A stretch of 64,000 nucleotides of DNA from Neisseria sp. Marseille-Q5346. GTDB taxonomy: Bacteria > Pseudomonadota > Gammaproteobacteria > Burkholderiales > Neisseriaceae. Location of the stretch: assembly GCF_946902045.1 (NCBI RefSeq), contig NZ_OX336253.1, forward strand, positions 744,001-808,000, in the 5' to 3' direction. Below, piece after piece: positions 1 through 9,659 of the stretch. Every line of letters starts with the position of its first letter. Positions within the stretch are counted from its first letter, which is position 1. A program made the translations under genes and the position numbers. The notes below the pieces were generated by a model. The model had not been told where the DNA came from and did not search any database. It saw only the letters and a list, made by a program, of their open reading frames with translations.

Positions 1-2034
1 CTGGAACATTTCCTCGGCTCGATGCAAATCGTCAGCGAACTCGACCTCTTGCCCGATGCCGTGGCCGCTACGATTTTGTCCGATATTGGCAAATACGTTC
101 CCACATGGCAAGAATTGGTTGCCGAACGCTGCAACAGCACCGTTTGCGAGCTGGTCAAAGGCGTGGACGAAGTACAAAAATTGACCCAATTCGCACGCGT
201 GGACAGCCTTGCCACGCAGGAAGAGCGCGCCCAACAAGCCGAAACCATGCGTAAAATGCTGTTGGCGATGGTTACCGACATCCGCGTCGTCCTGATCAAA
301 CTGGCGATGCGCACACGCACCCTCCAATTCTTAAGCAACGTTCCCGACAATCCTGAAAAACGCGCCGTTGCCAAAGAAACCCTCGACATTTTTGCCCCGC
401 TCGCCAACCGCTTGGGCGTGTGGCAACTCAAATGGCAGCTCGAAGATTTGGGCTTCCGTCATCAAGAACCGGAAAAATACCGCGAAATCGCCCTGCTTTT
501 GGACGAAAAACGCACTGAGCGCCTCGAATACATCGAAAACTTCCTCAATATCCTGCGTACGGAACTGAAAAAATACAATATTCATTTTGAAGTTGCCGGA
601 AGACCGAAGCACATCTACTCCATTTACAAAAAAATGGTGAAGAAAAAGCTCACTTTCGACGGCTTGTTTGATATCCGCGCCGTACGGATTTTGGTGGACA
701 CCATTCCCGAGTGTTATACCACCTTGGGCATTGTCCACAGCCTTTGGCAGCCGATTCCGGGCGAGTTCGACGACTATATTGCCAACCCGAAAGGCAACGG
801 CTATAAAAGTTTGCACACCGTCATCGTCGGCCCGGAAGACAAAGGCGTGGAAGTCCAAATACGTACCTTCGATATGCACCAATTCAACGAATTCGGTGTT
901 GCCGCCCACTGGCGTTATAAAGAAGGTGGTAAGGGTGATTCCGCCTACGAACAGAAAATCGCCTGGTTGCGCCAACTCTTGGACTGGCGCGAAAACATGG
1001 CCGAAAGCGGCAAAGAAGACCTTGCCGCCGCCTTTAAAACCGAGCTGTTTAACGATACGATTTATGTTTTGACCCCGCACGGCAAAGTCCTCTCCCTGCC
1101 TACGGGCGCCACCCCCATCGACTTTGCCTATGCCCTGCACAGCAGCGTGGGCGACCGTTGTCGCGGTGCAAAAGTCGAAGGACAAATCGTACCACTGTCA
1201 ACGCCGTTGGAAAACGGACAACGCGTTGAAATCATTACCGCCAAAGAGGGAAATCCTTCCGTCAACTGGCTCTACGAAGGCTGGGTCAAATCCAACCGCG
1301 CCATCAGCAAAATCCGTGCCTATATCCGCCAGCAAAACGCAGATACCGTGCGCGAAGAAGGCCGCGCCCAGTTGGACAAACAGTTGTCAAAAATCTTCCC
1401 CAAACCCAATCTGCAAGCATTGGCGGAAAAACTCGGCTTCAAAAAAACCGACGAACTCTATACGGCCATCGGTCAGGGCGAAGTTTCCAACCGCGCCATC
1501 CACAAAGCCTGCGGCGCGCTGAATGAACCGCCTCCCGTCCCGATTGATGAAACCAATATCGTCAAGCAGTCCAAAATCAAAAAAGGCGGCAAAAATGGCA
1601 TTTTGATTGACGGCGAAGACGGCCTGATGACCACGCTTGCCAAATGCTGCAAACCAGCACCTCCTGACGACATTATCGGTTTCGTTACACGCGACCGCGG
1701 TATTTCCGTCCATCGCTACACCTGCCCTTCTTTCCGTCACCTTGCCGAGCAGGCTCCGGAAAAAGTGTTAAATGCAAGCTGGGCAGCCTTGCAAGAAGGA
1801 CAAGTGTTTGCCGTCGATGTTGAAATCCGCGCTCAAGACCGCTCCGGTTTGCTGCGCGATGTTTCGGATGCGCTGGCACGTCATAAACTCAACGTTACCG
1901 CGGTGCAAACCCAATCACGCGATTTGGAAGCCAGCATGCGCTTTACCCTTGAAGTCCGCCAAGTCAACGACCTGCCGCGCGTATTAGCCAGTCTGGGCGA
2001 CATCAAAGGCGTTTTAAGCGTAACGCGCTTATAA
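1..2034 (+). CDS. relA: RelA, GTP pyrophosphokinase (5' end outside window)
   Basis: Makes (p)ppGpp from ATP and GTP/GDP in the stringent response at stalled ribosomes. The frame is open from base 1, so the N-terminus lies upstream; the first in-window Met is at 22, about 670 residues before the stop. The synthetase domain shows the acidic E-F-D-D motif before YIANPKGNGYKS, typical of RelA rather than the R-x-K-D type of SpoT. The remnant of the hydrolase domain has IKLAMRTRTL where active hydrolases have KLADRLHNMRT, so hydrolysis is probably lost. A TGS domain (DTIYVLTPHGKV onward), a Cys-containing conserved segment (LAKCCKPAPPDD) and a C-terminal ACT domain follow. A DUS hairpin terminator comes right after. 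Confidence 0.93.
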   Translation: MEHFLGSMQIVSELDLLPDAVAATILSDIGKYVPTWQELVAERCNSTVCELVKGVDEVQKLTQFARVDSLATQEERAQQAETMRKMLLAMVTDIRVVLIKLAMRTRTLQFLSNVPDNPEKRAVAKETLDIFAPLANRLGVWQLKWQLEDLGFRHQEPEKYREIALLLDEKRTERLEYIENFLNILRTELKKYNIHFEVAGRPKHIYSIYKKMVKKKLTFDGLFDIRAVRILVDTIPECYTTLGIVHSLWQPIPGEFDDYIANPKGNGYKSLHTVIVGPEDKGVEVQIRTFDMHQFNEFGVAAHWRYKEGGKGDSAYEQKIAWLRQLLDWRENMAESGKEDLAAAFKTELFNDTIYVLTPHGKVLSLPTGATPIDFAYALHSSVGDRCRGAKVEGQIVPLSTPLENGQRVEIITAKEGNPSVNWLYEGWVKSNRAISKIRAYIRQQNADTVREEGRAQLDKQLSKIFPKPNLQALAEKLGFKKTDELYTAIGQGEVSNRAIHKACGALNEPPPVPIDETNIVKQSKIKKGGKNGILIDGEDGLMTTLAKCCKPAPPDDIIGFVTRDRGISVHRYTCPSFRHLAEQAPEKVLNASWAALQEGQVFAVDVEIRAQDRSGLLRDVSDALARHKLNVTAVQTQSRDLEASMRFTLEVRQVNDLPRVLASLGDIKGVLSVTRL

Positions 2035-2051
2035 TTCCCATTCCCCCATCT

Positions 2052-2088
2052 AAAGGCCGTCTGAAAGTATTGCTTTCAGACGGCCTTT
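2052..2088 (+). terminator. DUS inverted-repeat terminator after relA
   Basis: Two AGGCCGTCTGAA uptake sequences face each other around a short loop and form a strong hairpin 18 bases after the relA stop. Confidence 0.85.
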
Positions 2089-2232
2089 CACACATCAGCT
2101 GCCAATATATAACCTACGCTTCTATCCTTACAATCAGCCGTTATTTCCTGTCCGCCATATTCTCAGGCAAACTCGCCATCCGTATGATAAAGAAAGATAT
2201 TTTTATTCTTATATTAACCTTAAGGAAACTTC

Positions 2233-3027
2233 ATGGATACACGAGACCTGTTCCCTCATGAAATTTTGCAGGACGCCATCGGCAAGAGTTGCGCCAAATC
2301 TGAATTCAGCATCAAAATGTTGGTGATTTTGAGTTTCTTAGGCGGCGGTTATGTCGGCTTCGGCTATCTTGCCTGCCTGCGCGTCATCAGCGGCATTCCA
2401 GCCGAATGGAACGGCCTGGCCGCCCTTTTGGGCGCATCCGTGTTCCCTATCGCACTGATTTGTATCTTAATCGGCGGCGGCGAGTTGGCAACAGGCAATA
2501 TGATGATTATGGCTTTGGGCAGATTGACCGGCCGCGTCAGCACCCACAAACTGGTGCGCAACTGGCTGATTGTCAGCTTGGGCAATCTGGCAGGCGCCGT
2601 TGCCATGGCCTATTTTCTCGGCCACTACGTCGGCCTTGCCGAAGGGCCGGCCGCAGCGAAAACCATTGCCATTGCCGAAGCCAAAGTCAATATGGACTTC
2701 GGCCGCGCATTCGTTTCTGCCATCGCATGTAACTGGATGGTGTGTATGGGCATCTGGTTTTACTTCGGCGCACGCCATACTTCAGGACGAATCTTAGCCA
2801 TGTGGTTCCCGGTTATGATCTTCGTATTAATCGGCTTTCAACATTTTGTTGCCAATATGTTCATCATTCCGGCCGGCATTTGGGCGGGCGCAAACGTCAG
2901 CTGGGGTCAATTTTTCTATAACATGATTCCCGTTTTCTTAGGCAACGTCCTGGGCGGGTCATCCTTTGTCGCAGCCTCTTATCTCTTTGCTTACAAACAC
3001 TTACTAAAAGACGATTTTTCTATTTAA
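2233..3027 (+). CDS. Formate/nitrite transporter (FNT) family channel
   Basis: 264-residue inner-membrane protein of the FocA/NirC family, which moves small monovalent anions such as formate or nitrite. Six hydrophobic helices are visible. Family features are GGGELATGNMM in the second third and QHFVANMFIIPAG in the fourth quarter. The start has AAGGA eight bases upstream. It stands alone, followed by a conventional terminator. No nitrite or formate enzyme is adjacent, so the substrate cannot be assigned from context. Confidence 0.85.
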   Translation: MDTRDLFPHEILQDAIGKSCAKSEFSIKMLVILSFLGGGYVGFGYLACLRVISGIPAEWNGLAALLGASVFPIALICILIGGGELATGNMMIMALGRLTGRVSTHKLVRNWLIVSLGNLAGAVAMAYFLGHYVGLAEGPAAAKTIAIAEAKVNMDFGRAFVSAIACNWMVCMGIWFYFGARHTSGRILAMWFPVMIFVLIGFQHFVANMFIIPAGIWAGANVSWGQFFYNMIPVFLGNVLGGSSFVAASYLFAYKHLLKDDFSI

Positions 3028-3045
3028 TGTAGTCTTTTTTTCTAA

Positions 3046-3080
3046 AAACCCCGTATCTGCCCGACACAGATACGGGGTTT
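3046..3080 (+). terminator. Rho-independent terminator after FNT gene
   Basis: A 14-bp perfect stem (AAACCCCGTATCTG and its complement) with a 7-base loop sits 19 bases after the stop. It is not built from uptake sequences. A single DUS core follows at about 3089-3099. Confidence 0.85.
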
Positions 3081-3464
3081 CTGCACAGGGCCGTCTGAAA
3101 GTCCAAGTCGTTTAATTACTTTTTCTCTTTAATCCCCAAAAAACATCAGGAAAGATAGTTTCACACACTTTCCTTCGTCATCATCGGTAAAAATTTATAT
3201 ATTTTTATGTTTTTAAATGACTTAGCCAAAAGGCGGCATCAATTTCGAATAAAGGCTGAGTTCTTCGCTTTGCAAAAGCGACTTTTTGCGGTATGCTGGT
3301 TTAAATTATTTACAATTTAATGCATTAAGATTTCGTATTTTATTGTATTTGAAAATAATTTATCCTGACTCTCTCGTGAAAAACAGGATTTTTAAGCTGT
3401 ATTTTTATTAGAAAAAAGTTTGGGTATGAATTGCTTGCAATTTCAAACCCGTTTTAAAAGTTAG
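3081..3464 (+). promoter_or_regulatory. putP upstream region: candidate promoter and leader hairpin
   Basis: This AT-rich gap has no credible ORF. A promoter-like pair TTGCAA (3270-3275) and TATGCT (3292-3297) with 16-base spacing would give a leader of roughly 175 bases. Within it an imperfect hairpin at 3422-3450 (GGGTATGAATTG pairing with CAATTTCAAACCC) lies 17 bases before the putP Shine-Dalgarno. The hairpin is seen directly; promoter activity is inferred. Confidence 0.4.
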
Positions 3465-3479
3465 ATGAGGAATAAGTAC

Positions 3480-5006
3480 ATGAACCCCATGTATATCACT
3501 TTCGCGATCTATTTGGTCGCCGTATTACTGATCGGCCTCGCCGCCTATTTTTCAACACGAAACTTCGACGACTACATTCTCGGCGGCCGCAGCTTAGGTC
3601 CGTTCGTGACCGCGATGTCTGCCGGTGCTTCCGATATGTCAGGTTGGCTTTTGATGGGTTTGCCAGGTGCCATTTACCTGAGCGGTTTGAATGAAGCTTG
3701 GATTGCCATTGGTCTGATTGTGGGTGCATACCTCAACTGGCTCTTGGTTGCAGGCCGTTTGCGCGTGCATACCGAATACGCCAACAACGCACTGACGCTT
3801 CCTGATTACTTCTTCCACCGCTTCGGTGCCGGCGGTCACTTGATGAAAGTGGTTTCTGCACTGATTATCTTGTTCTTCTTCACTATTTACTGTGCTTCAG
3901 GCATCGTAGCCGGTGCTACCCTGTTCCAAAGCCTGTTCCACGGTATGTCTTACACTCAAGCCATGTGGTTGGGTGCCGGCGCGACCATCGCCTACACTTT
4001 CTTGGGCGGTTTCTTAGCCGTAAGCTGGACCGATACCCTGCAAGCTTCTTTGATGATTTTTGCATTGGTACTGACTCCTGTAATGGTGTACTTGGGTTTG
4101 GGCGGTGCAGATCAAATGAACGCTGCCATCCAACAAGTTGCCGCTTCTACCGGTAAAGAATACGGCAGTCTGTTTGCCGGTACTACTTTCATCGGCATTA
4201 TCTCTACCGCTGCTTGGGGCTTAGGCTATTTCGGCCAACCACACATTTTGGCCCGTTTCATGGCTGCCGAAAGCGCTAAATCTCTGGTTTCTGCACGCCG
4301 TATCGGTATGACTTGGATGATTCTGTGTATGGCCGGTGCCGTGGCTGTCGGCTATTTCGGCATCGCTTACTTCGGCGCCAACCCTGCCCACGTTGATGAA
4401 ATGAACGGCAACCACGAACGTATCTTCATCGCTTTGGCTACCCTGCTCTTCAACCCTTGGATTGCCGGTATCATCTTGAGCGCGATTCTTGCTGCTGTAA
4501 TGTCTACCCTGTCTTGCCAATTGTTGGTTTGCTCCAGCGCGATTACCGAAGACTTCTATAAAGGCTTCCTGCGTAAAAACGCCCAACAAGCTGAATTGGT
4601 ATGGATTGGCCGCGTAATGGTATTGGCTATCGCCGTGATTTCCATCCTGATTGCTTCTGACCCTGAAAGCAAAGTATTGGGCTTGGTAGCTTACGCATGG
4701 GCCGGCTTTGGTGCTGCATTCGGTCCGGTTGTTATCCTGTCTGTTCTGTGGAAACGCATTACTGCCTACGGCGCACTCTCCGGCATGATTGCAGGTGCAC
4801 TGACTGTAGTAGTTTGGGCCGAGTGGATCAAAAAACCTGCTTTGGCTGCACAAGAAACAGGTTTCGCTACTGTCTATGAAATCGTTCCTGGCTTTATCAT
4901 TTGCACACTCGTGATTGTTTTGGTGTCCCTGATCGACAAAAAACCTTCACGCGAATTGCAAGAACGCTTTGAAAAAGCAGACGCAGAATACCGCGCCTCT
5001 AAATAA
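3480..5006 (+). CDS. putP: PutP, sodium/proline symporter
   Basis: 508-residue sodium:solute symporter (SSF family) that imports proline with Na+. About 13 hydrophobic helices are visible. The N-terminal part has the family pattern YFSTRNFDDYILGGRSLGPFVTAMSAGASDMSGWLLMG, here split by loops. I chose the ATG at 3480 because GAGGA at 3467-3471 lies eight bases upstream; an in-frame ATG at 3465 falls on the ribosome-binding site itself. putA lies 223 bases downstream on the same strand, giving a proline uptake and breakdown pair. A hairpin follows the stop. Confidence 0.95.
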   Translation: MNPMYITFAIYLVAVLLIGLAAYFSTRNFDDYILGGRSLGPFVTAMSAGASDMSGWLLMGLPGAIYLSGLNEAWIAIGLIVGAYLNWLLVAGRLRVHTEYANNALTLPDYFFHRFGAGGHLMKVVSALIILFFFTIYCASGIVAGATLFQSLFHGMSYTQAMWLGAGATIAYTFLGGFLAVSWTDTLQASLMIFALVLTPVMVYLGLGGADQMNAAIQQVAASTGKEYGSLFAGTTFIGIISTAAWGLGYFGQPHILARFMAAESAKSLVSARRIGMTWMILCMAGAVAVGYFGIAYFGANPAHVDEMNGNHERIFIALATLLFNPWIAGIILSAILAAVMSTLSCQLLVCSSAITEDFYKGFLRKNAQQAELVWIGRVMVLAIAVISILIASDPESKVLGLVAYAWAGFGAAFGPVVILSVLWKRITAYGALSGMIAGALTVVVWAEWIKKPALAAQETGFATVYEIVPGFIICTLVIVLVSLIDKKPSRELQERFEKADAEYRASK

Positions 5007-5015
5007 GACGTTTTC

Positions 5016-5047
5016 AGACGGCCTGCATGATTCCGTGCAGGCCGTCT
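5016..5047 (+). terminator. Terminator after putP
   Basis: A 12-bp stem AGACGGCCTGCA with its complement and a 7-base loop, 10 bases after the stop. One arm carries a DUS core. Confidence 0.75.
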
Positions 5048-5103
5048 TTACGACATAAACTGTTTCAAAATAATCTGAGCCTTATCAGAAAAAACAGCAA
5101 TTT

Positions 5104-5128
5104 ATGCGGATGCATCTTGTATCCGCAT
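5104..5128 (+). promoter_or_regulatory. Hairpin in the putP-putA intergenic region
   Basis: A perfect 8-bp stem ATGCGGAT / ATCCGCAT with a 9-base loop, followed by an AT-rich run, about 100 bases upstream of putA. It is unrelated to uptake sequences. It could be a weak terminator, an attenuator or an operator; the sequence alone does not decide. Confidence 0.4.
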
Positions 5129-5229
5129 CATAATTTTATTACGATATTACTATCCTTCAGAATGCTTGTTTTAGCAGTCTTAATTCAGGCCGTCTGAAAT
5201 CATGAAAAAACCTTTGGAGAACATAAATA

Positions 5230-8200
5230 ATGTTTAACTTCGCTTTTCCAACACAAACTCCTCTGCGTCAAGCTGTAACTGATGCCTACCGCCGCGACGA
5301 AATCGAGGCCGTTCAGGATATGTTGCAACGTGCACAGATGACCGACGAAGAGCGCAATGCCGCCTCCGAGCTTGCCCGTCGTTTGGTTACCCAAGTCCGT
5401 GCCAGCCGCACCAAAGCAAGCGGTGTAGATGCCTTGATGCACGAGTTCTCTCTCTCCAGTGAAGAAGGTGTTGCACTGATGTGTCTGGCCGAAGCCCTGC
5501 TGCGTATTCCGGACAATGCAACCCGCGACCGCCTGATTGCCGACAAAATCTCCGAAGGCAACTGGAAAAGCCACTTGAACAACAGCCCTTCCCTCTTTGT
5601 TAACGCGGCTGCATGGGGTCTGTTGATTACCGGCAAACTGACCGCGACAAACGATAAACAGATGAGTTCCGCATTGAGCCGTCTGATCAGCAAAGGTGGC
5701 GCGCCTCTGATCCGTCAAGGTGTGAACTACGCAATGCGCCTGTTGGGCAAACAGTTCGTAACCGGCCAAACCATTGAAGAAGCGCTGCAAAACGGTAAAG
5801 AGCGCGAGAAAATGGGTTACCGCTTCTCTTTCGATATGTTGGGTGAAGCCGCATACACCGAAGAAGATGCCAACCGCTACTACAACGACTACGTTCAAGC
5901 CATTCACGCCATCGGTAAAGATGCCGCAGGCCAAGGCGTTTACGAAGGCAACGGTATCTCCGTTAAACTTTCCGCCATCCACCCACGCTACTCACGCGCC
6001 CAACACGAACGCGTGATGAGCGAACTGTTGCCGCGCCTGAAAGAATTGTTCCTTTTGGGTAAAAAATACGATATCGGTATCAACATCGACGCCGAAGAAG
6101 CCAACCGTCTCGAATTGTCTTTGGACTTGATGGAAGCTTTGGTTTCCGATCCTGACTTGGCCGGTTACAAAGGTATCGGTTTCGTTGTTCAAGCCTACCA
6201 AAAACGTTGCCCGTTCGTTATCGACTATCTGATCGACCTGGCCCGCCGCAACAACCAAAAACTGATGATCCGTTTGGTTAAAGGCGCATACTGGGACAGC
6301 GAAGTGAAATGGGCTCAAGTAGACGGCATGGAAGGCTATCCGACTTACACCCGTAAAGTCCACACCGACATCTCCTACCTCGCCTGCGCACGCAAACTCT
6401 TGGATGCACAAGATGCCGTGTTCCCACAATTTGCCACCCACAACGCCTACACTTTGGGCGCAATCTACCAAATGGGTAAAGGCAAAGACTTCGAACACCA
6501 ATGTCTGCACGGCATGGGCGAAACCCTGTACGACCAAGTAGTCGGCCCGCAAAACTTAGGTCGCCGCGTACGCGTGTATGCCCCGGTCGGCACACACGAA
6601 ACCCTGCTTGCCTACTTGGTACGCCGTCTGTTGGAAAACGGTGCGAACTCTTCTTTCGTGAACCAAATCGTTGACGAAAACATCAGCATCGACCGCCTGA
6701 TTAAGAGCCCGTTCGACACCATCGCCGAACAAGGCATCCACCTGCATCCGGCATTGCCTCTGCCGCGCGATTTGTATGGCAAAGGCCGTCTGAACTCCCA
6801 AGGCGTCGATTTCAGCAACGAAAACGTATTGCAAAATCTGCAAGAAAAACTCAACCAAGCTTCTTCCGAAGACTTCCACGCCGCGTCTATCGTCAATGGC
6901 GAAGCGCGTAATGTAGGCGAAGCGCAACCCGTCCGCAACCCTGCAGACCACAACGATGTTGTCGGCACTGTCAGCTTTGCCGATGCGGCATTGGCTCAAG
7001 AAGCTATTGGTGCAGCCGTTGCCGCCCTGCCGGAGTGGAGCGCCAAACCTGCTTCAGAACGCGCCGACTGCCTGCGCCGTTTTGCCGATTTGTTGGAACA
7101 ACACACGCCTGCATTGATGATGCTGGCCGTCCGTGAAGCCGGTAAAACCTTGAACAACGCCGTTGCCGAAGTACGCGAAGCCGTTGACTTCTGCCGCTAC
7201 TATGCCAACGAAGCTGAAAACACCCTGCCTAAAGATGCCAAAGCGGTTGGCGCAATCGTTGCCATCAGCCCATGGAACTTCCCATTGGCCATCTTTACCG
7301 GCGAAGTGGTTTCTGCATTGGCAGCCGGTAACACTGTTATCGCCAAACCTGCCGAACAAACCAGCCTGATTGCTACTTACGCCGTTTCCTTGATGCATCA
7401 AGCCGGTATTCCGACTTCTGCGCTGCAACTCGTACTCGGCGCAGGCGATGTCGGCTCCGCCCTGACCGGCGATGCCCGCATCGGCGGCGTGATCTTCACC
7501 GGTTCTACCGAAGTAGCGCGCCTGATTAACAAAGCCCTGTCCAAACGCGACGACAGCCCTGTCCTGATTGCCGAGACCGGCGGTCAAAACGCGATGATCG
7601 TGGACTCTACCGCCCTGCCGGAACAAGTCTGCCTCGACGTATTGAATTCTGCCTTCGACAGCGCGGGCCAACGTTGTTCCGCCCTGCGTATCTTGTGTGT
7701 TCAAGAAGATGTTGCCGATAAAATGATCAACATCATCAAAGGTGCAATGGACGAGCTGGTTGTCGGCAAACCGATCCAACTGACCACAGACATCGGCCCT
7801 GTCATCGATGCTGAAGCCCAACAAAACCTGTTGGCCCACATCAATAAAATGAAAGGCGTAGCAAAGGCTTACCACGAAATCAAAACTGCCACCGACGTTG
7901 ATGACAACAACTCTACCTTCGTTCGTCCAATCCTGTTTGAATTGAATAACCTGAACGAGTTGCAACGCGAAGTGTTCGGTCCTGTACTGCACGTTGTCCG
8001 CTACCGCGCCAGCGAATTGGATCAACTCATCGACCAAATCAACGCCAAAGGCTATGCTCTGACCAGCGGTGTACACAGCCGTATCGAAGGCACTGTCGAC
8101 CATATCCGCGACCGCATCGAAGCCGGTAACATCTACGTTAACCGCAACATCGTTGGTGCTGTTGTCGGCGTACAACCTTTCGGCGGTCACGGCTTGTCTG

Positions 8201-8835
8201 GTACCGGTCCAAAAGCAGGCGGTTCATTCTATCTGCAACGCCTGATTCGTACTCCTGAATGGGTTGCCCCAACCCTCAGCCGCATCGGCCAAGCAGACGA
8301 AGACGCACTCAAACGTTTGGAAACCCTGGTTCACAAACTGCCGTTTAACGCAGAAGAGAAAAAAGCCGCAGCCGCAGCTTTGGGTCACGCACGCGTCCGT
8401 ACCCTGCGCAAAGCCGAAACCGTATTGGTCGGCCCGACCGGCGAACGCAACTCATTGAGCTGGCGCTCTCCAAAACGTGTTTGGGTACATGGCGGCAATC
8501 TGCTGCAAGCCTTCTCTGCCCTGACCGAGCTGGCAGCCGCAGGCATTCAAACCGTTGTTGAGCCTAACAGCCCGTTGGCTTCCTACTCAGCCGATTTGGA
8601 CGGTTTGTTGCAAGTCAATGCCAAACCTGAAAACGCAGGCATCAGCCATGTTGCCGCTATCGAGCCTTTGAGCAGCGAGCGCAAACAAGAGTTGGCCGGC
8701 CGCGACGGTGCGCTCATCCGCATTCTGCCTTCCGAACAAGGTCTGGACATTCTGCAAGTATTTGAAGAAATCTCTTGCAGTATCAATACTACCGCTGCCG
8801 GTGGTAACGCCAGCCTGATGGCAGTTGCCGACTAA
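5230..8835 (+). CDS. putA: PutA, proline dehydrogenase / glutamate-semialdehyde dehydrogenase
   Basis: 1201-residue bifunctional enzyme that oxidises proline to P5C with FAD, then P5C to glutamate with NAD. Residues about 1-130 are helical, then comes the proline dehydrogenase barrel (residues about 190-480), then the aldehyde dehydrogenase domain from about 580. The ALDH part shows PWNFPLAIFTGE, the general base Glu782 in AETGGQNA and the catalytic Cys816 in GQRCSALR. It lacks the N-terminal ribbon-helix-helix DNA-binding domain found in the roughly 1320-residue E. coli PutA, so it probably does not repress its own operon. The ATG is preceded by GGAG with 10-base spacing. A single DUS core lies about 35 bases upstream. 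Confidence 0.96.
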   Translation: MFNFAFPTQTPLRQAVTDAYRRDEIEAVQDMLQRAQMTDEERNAASELARRLVTQVRASRTKASGVDALMHEFSLSSEEGVALMCLAEALLRIPDNATRDRLIADKISEGNWKSHLNNSPSLFVNAAAWGLLITGKLTATNDKQMSSALSRLISKGGAPLIRQGVNYAMRLLGKQFVTGQTIEEALQNGKEREKMGYRFSFDMLGEAAYTEEDANRYYNDYVQAIHAIGKDAAGQGVYEGNGISVKLSAIHPRYSRAQHERVMSELLPRLKELFLLGKKYDIGINIDAEEANRLELSLDLMEALVSDPDLAGYKGIGFVVQAYQKRCPFVIDYLIDLARRNNQKLMIRLVKGAYWDSEVKWAQVDGMEGYPTYTRKVHTDISYLACARKLLDAQDAVFPQFATHNAYTLGAIYQMGKGKDFEHQCLHGMGETLYDQVVGPQNLGRRVRVYAPVGTHETLLAYLVRRLLENGANSSFVNQIVDENISIDRLIKSPFDTIAEQGIHLHPALPLPRDLYGKGRLNSQGVDFSNENVLQNLQEKLNQASSEDFHAASIVNGEARNVGEAQPVRNPADHNDVVGTVSFADAALAQEAIGAAVAALPEWSAKPASERADCLRRFADLLEQHTPALMMLAVREAGKTLNNAVAEVREAVDFCRYYANEAENTLPKDAKAVGAIVAISPWNFPLAIFTGEVVSALAAGNTVIAKPAEQTSLIATYAVSLMHQAGIPTSALQLVLGAGDVGSALTGDARIGGVIFTGSTEVARLINKALSKRDDSPVLIAETGGQNAMIVDSTALPEQVCLDVLNSAFDSAGQRCSALRILCVQEDVADKMINIIKGAMDELVVGKPIQLTTDIGPVIDAEAQQNLLAHINKMKGVAKAYHEIKTATDVDDNNSTFVRPILFELNNLNELQREVFGPVLHVVRYRASELDQLIDQINAKGYALTSGVHSRIEGTVDHIRDRIEAGNIYVNRNIVGAVVGVQPFGGHGLSGTGPKAGGSFYLQRLIRTPEWVAPTLSRIGQADEDALKRLETLVHKLPFNAEEKKAAAAALGHARVRTLRKAETVLVGPTGERNSLSWRSPKRVWVHGGNLLQAFSALTELAAAGIQTVVEPNSPLASYSADLDGLLQVNAKPENAGISHVAAIEPLSSERKQELAGRDGALIRILPSEQGLDILQVFEEISCSINTTAAGGNASLMAVAD

Positions 8836-8848
8836 TCGTAGCCAAATC

Positions 8849-8880
8849 AAAGGCCGTCTGAAATTCAGACGGCCTTTTTT
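8849..8880. terminator. Bidirectional DUS terminator between putA and nth
   Basis: Back-to-back uptake sequences with almost no loop and T runs on one side, between convergent putA (+) and nth (-). Confidence 0.85.
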
Positions 8881-8892
8881 ATGTTTTTTTAT

Positions 8893-9522
8893 TTACATTT
8901 TTGCCGGATATTCGCACAAATCGTTAATTAGGCATTTACTGCATTGCGGTTTCAAAGCCTTACACGTATAGCGGCCATGCAAAATCAACCAGTGATGGGC
9001 ATCCATCAAAAATTCTTTGGGAATAAAGCGCATCAGCTTGTCTTCAACTTCACGCACATCCTTGCCCGGCGCGATTTTGGTGCGGTTGGCCACACGGAAA
9101 ATATGGGTATCGACCGCCATAACAGGTTGCCCGAATGCAGTGTTCAACACCACATTGGCAGTTTTGCGGCCAACACCGGGCAAAGATTCCAAAGCCTCTC
9201 GGTCAGCAGGTACTTCGCCGTTGTATTTCTCCAGCAAAATACGGCAAGTCTGCATGATGTGTTTGGATTTGGTTTTATAAAGGCCTATGGTTTTGGTGTA
9301 TTCCATTACGCCGTCCAGTCCCAAATCCAACATGGCTTGCGGCGTATTGGCAACGGGAAAGAGTTTGGCAGTCGCTTTGTTCACGCCGACATCAGTTGCT
9401 TGTGCAGACAATAAAACGGCAATCAGCAGCTCAAACGGCGAGCTGAAATTCAACTCGGTAGTCGGATGAGGATTGGCAGCGCGGAAACGCTCGAAAATTT
9501 CTTGGCGGATTTGTTTGTTCAT
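8893..9522 (-). CDS. nth: Endonuclease III, DNA glycosylase/AP lyase
   Basis: 209-residue base-excision repair enzyme that removes oxidised pyrimidines and nicks the abasic site. The helix-hairpin-helix LPGVGRKTA carries the catalytic Lys120, and VDTHIFRV carries Asp138, both at the E. coli positions. The C-terminal 4Fe-4S cluster motif C-x6-C-x2-C-x5-C is intact (CKALKPQCSKCLINDLC). Full length for the family. It is convergent with putA and monocistronic as far as can be seen. Confidence 0.96.
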   Translation of the reverse strand: MNKQIRQEIFERFRAANPHPTTELNFSSPFELLIAVLLSAQATDVGVNKATAKLFPVANTPQAMLDLGLDGVMEYTKTIGLYKTKSKHIMQTCRILLEKYNGEVPADREALESLPGVGRKTANVVLNTAFGQPVMAVDTHIFRVANRTKIAPGKDVREVEDKLMRFIPKEFLMDAHHWLILHGRYTCKALKPQCSKCLINDLCEYPAKM

Positions 9523-9593
9523 TGTTTAGATTATTTTTTTATTGGCGCAGCAATTATAGTGAAATCATGCTGATACGGCTACTTCAAGTAAAG

Positions 9594-9627
9594 CAAGGCC
9601 GTCTGAAATTGTTTTCAGACGACCTTG
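9594..9627 (-). terminator. DUS-like terminator after NhaC-type antiporter gene
   Basis: Hairpin CAAGGCCGTCTGAAA with its near-complement. The second arm reads AGGTCGTCTGAA on the minus strand, a variant uptake sequence with one changed base. Confidence 0.7.
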
Positions 9628-9659
9628 TTTTATAAAAGCATTGCTATTTTAAATGCGGT

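Noticed and set aside
7054..8190. A 378-codon minus-strand ORF over putA
   Set aside because: It mirrors the codon structure of putA in the opposite frame, has no ribosome-binding site and no recognisable domain.
9555..9575. TATAGTGAAATCA resembling a Correia element end
   Set aside because: Only part of the terminal motif matches and there is no inverted partner within a plausible distance.
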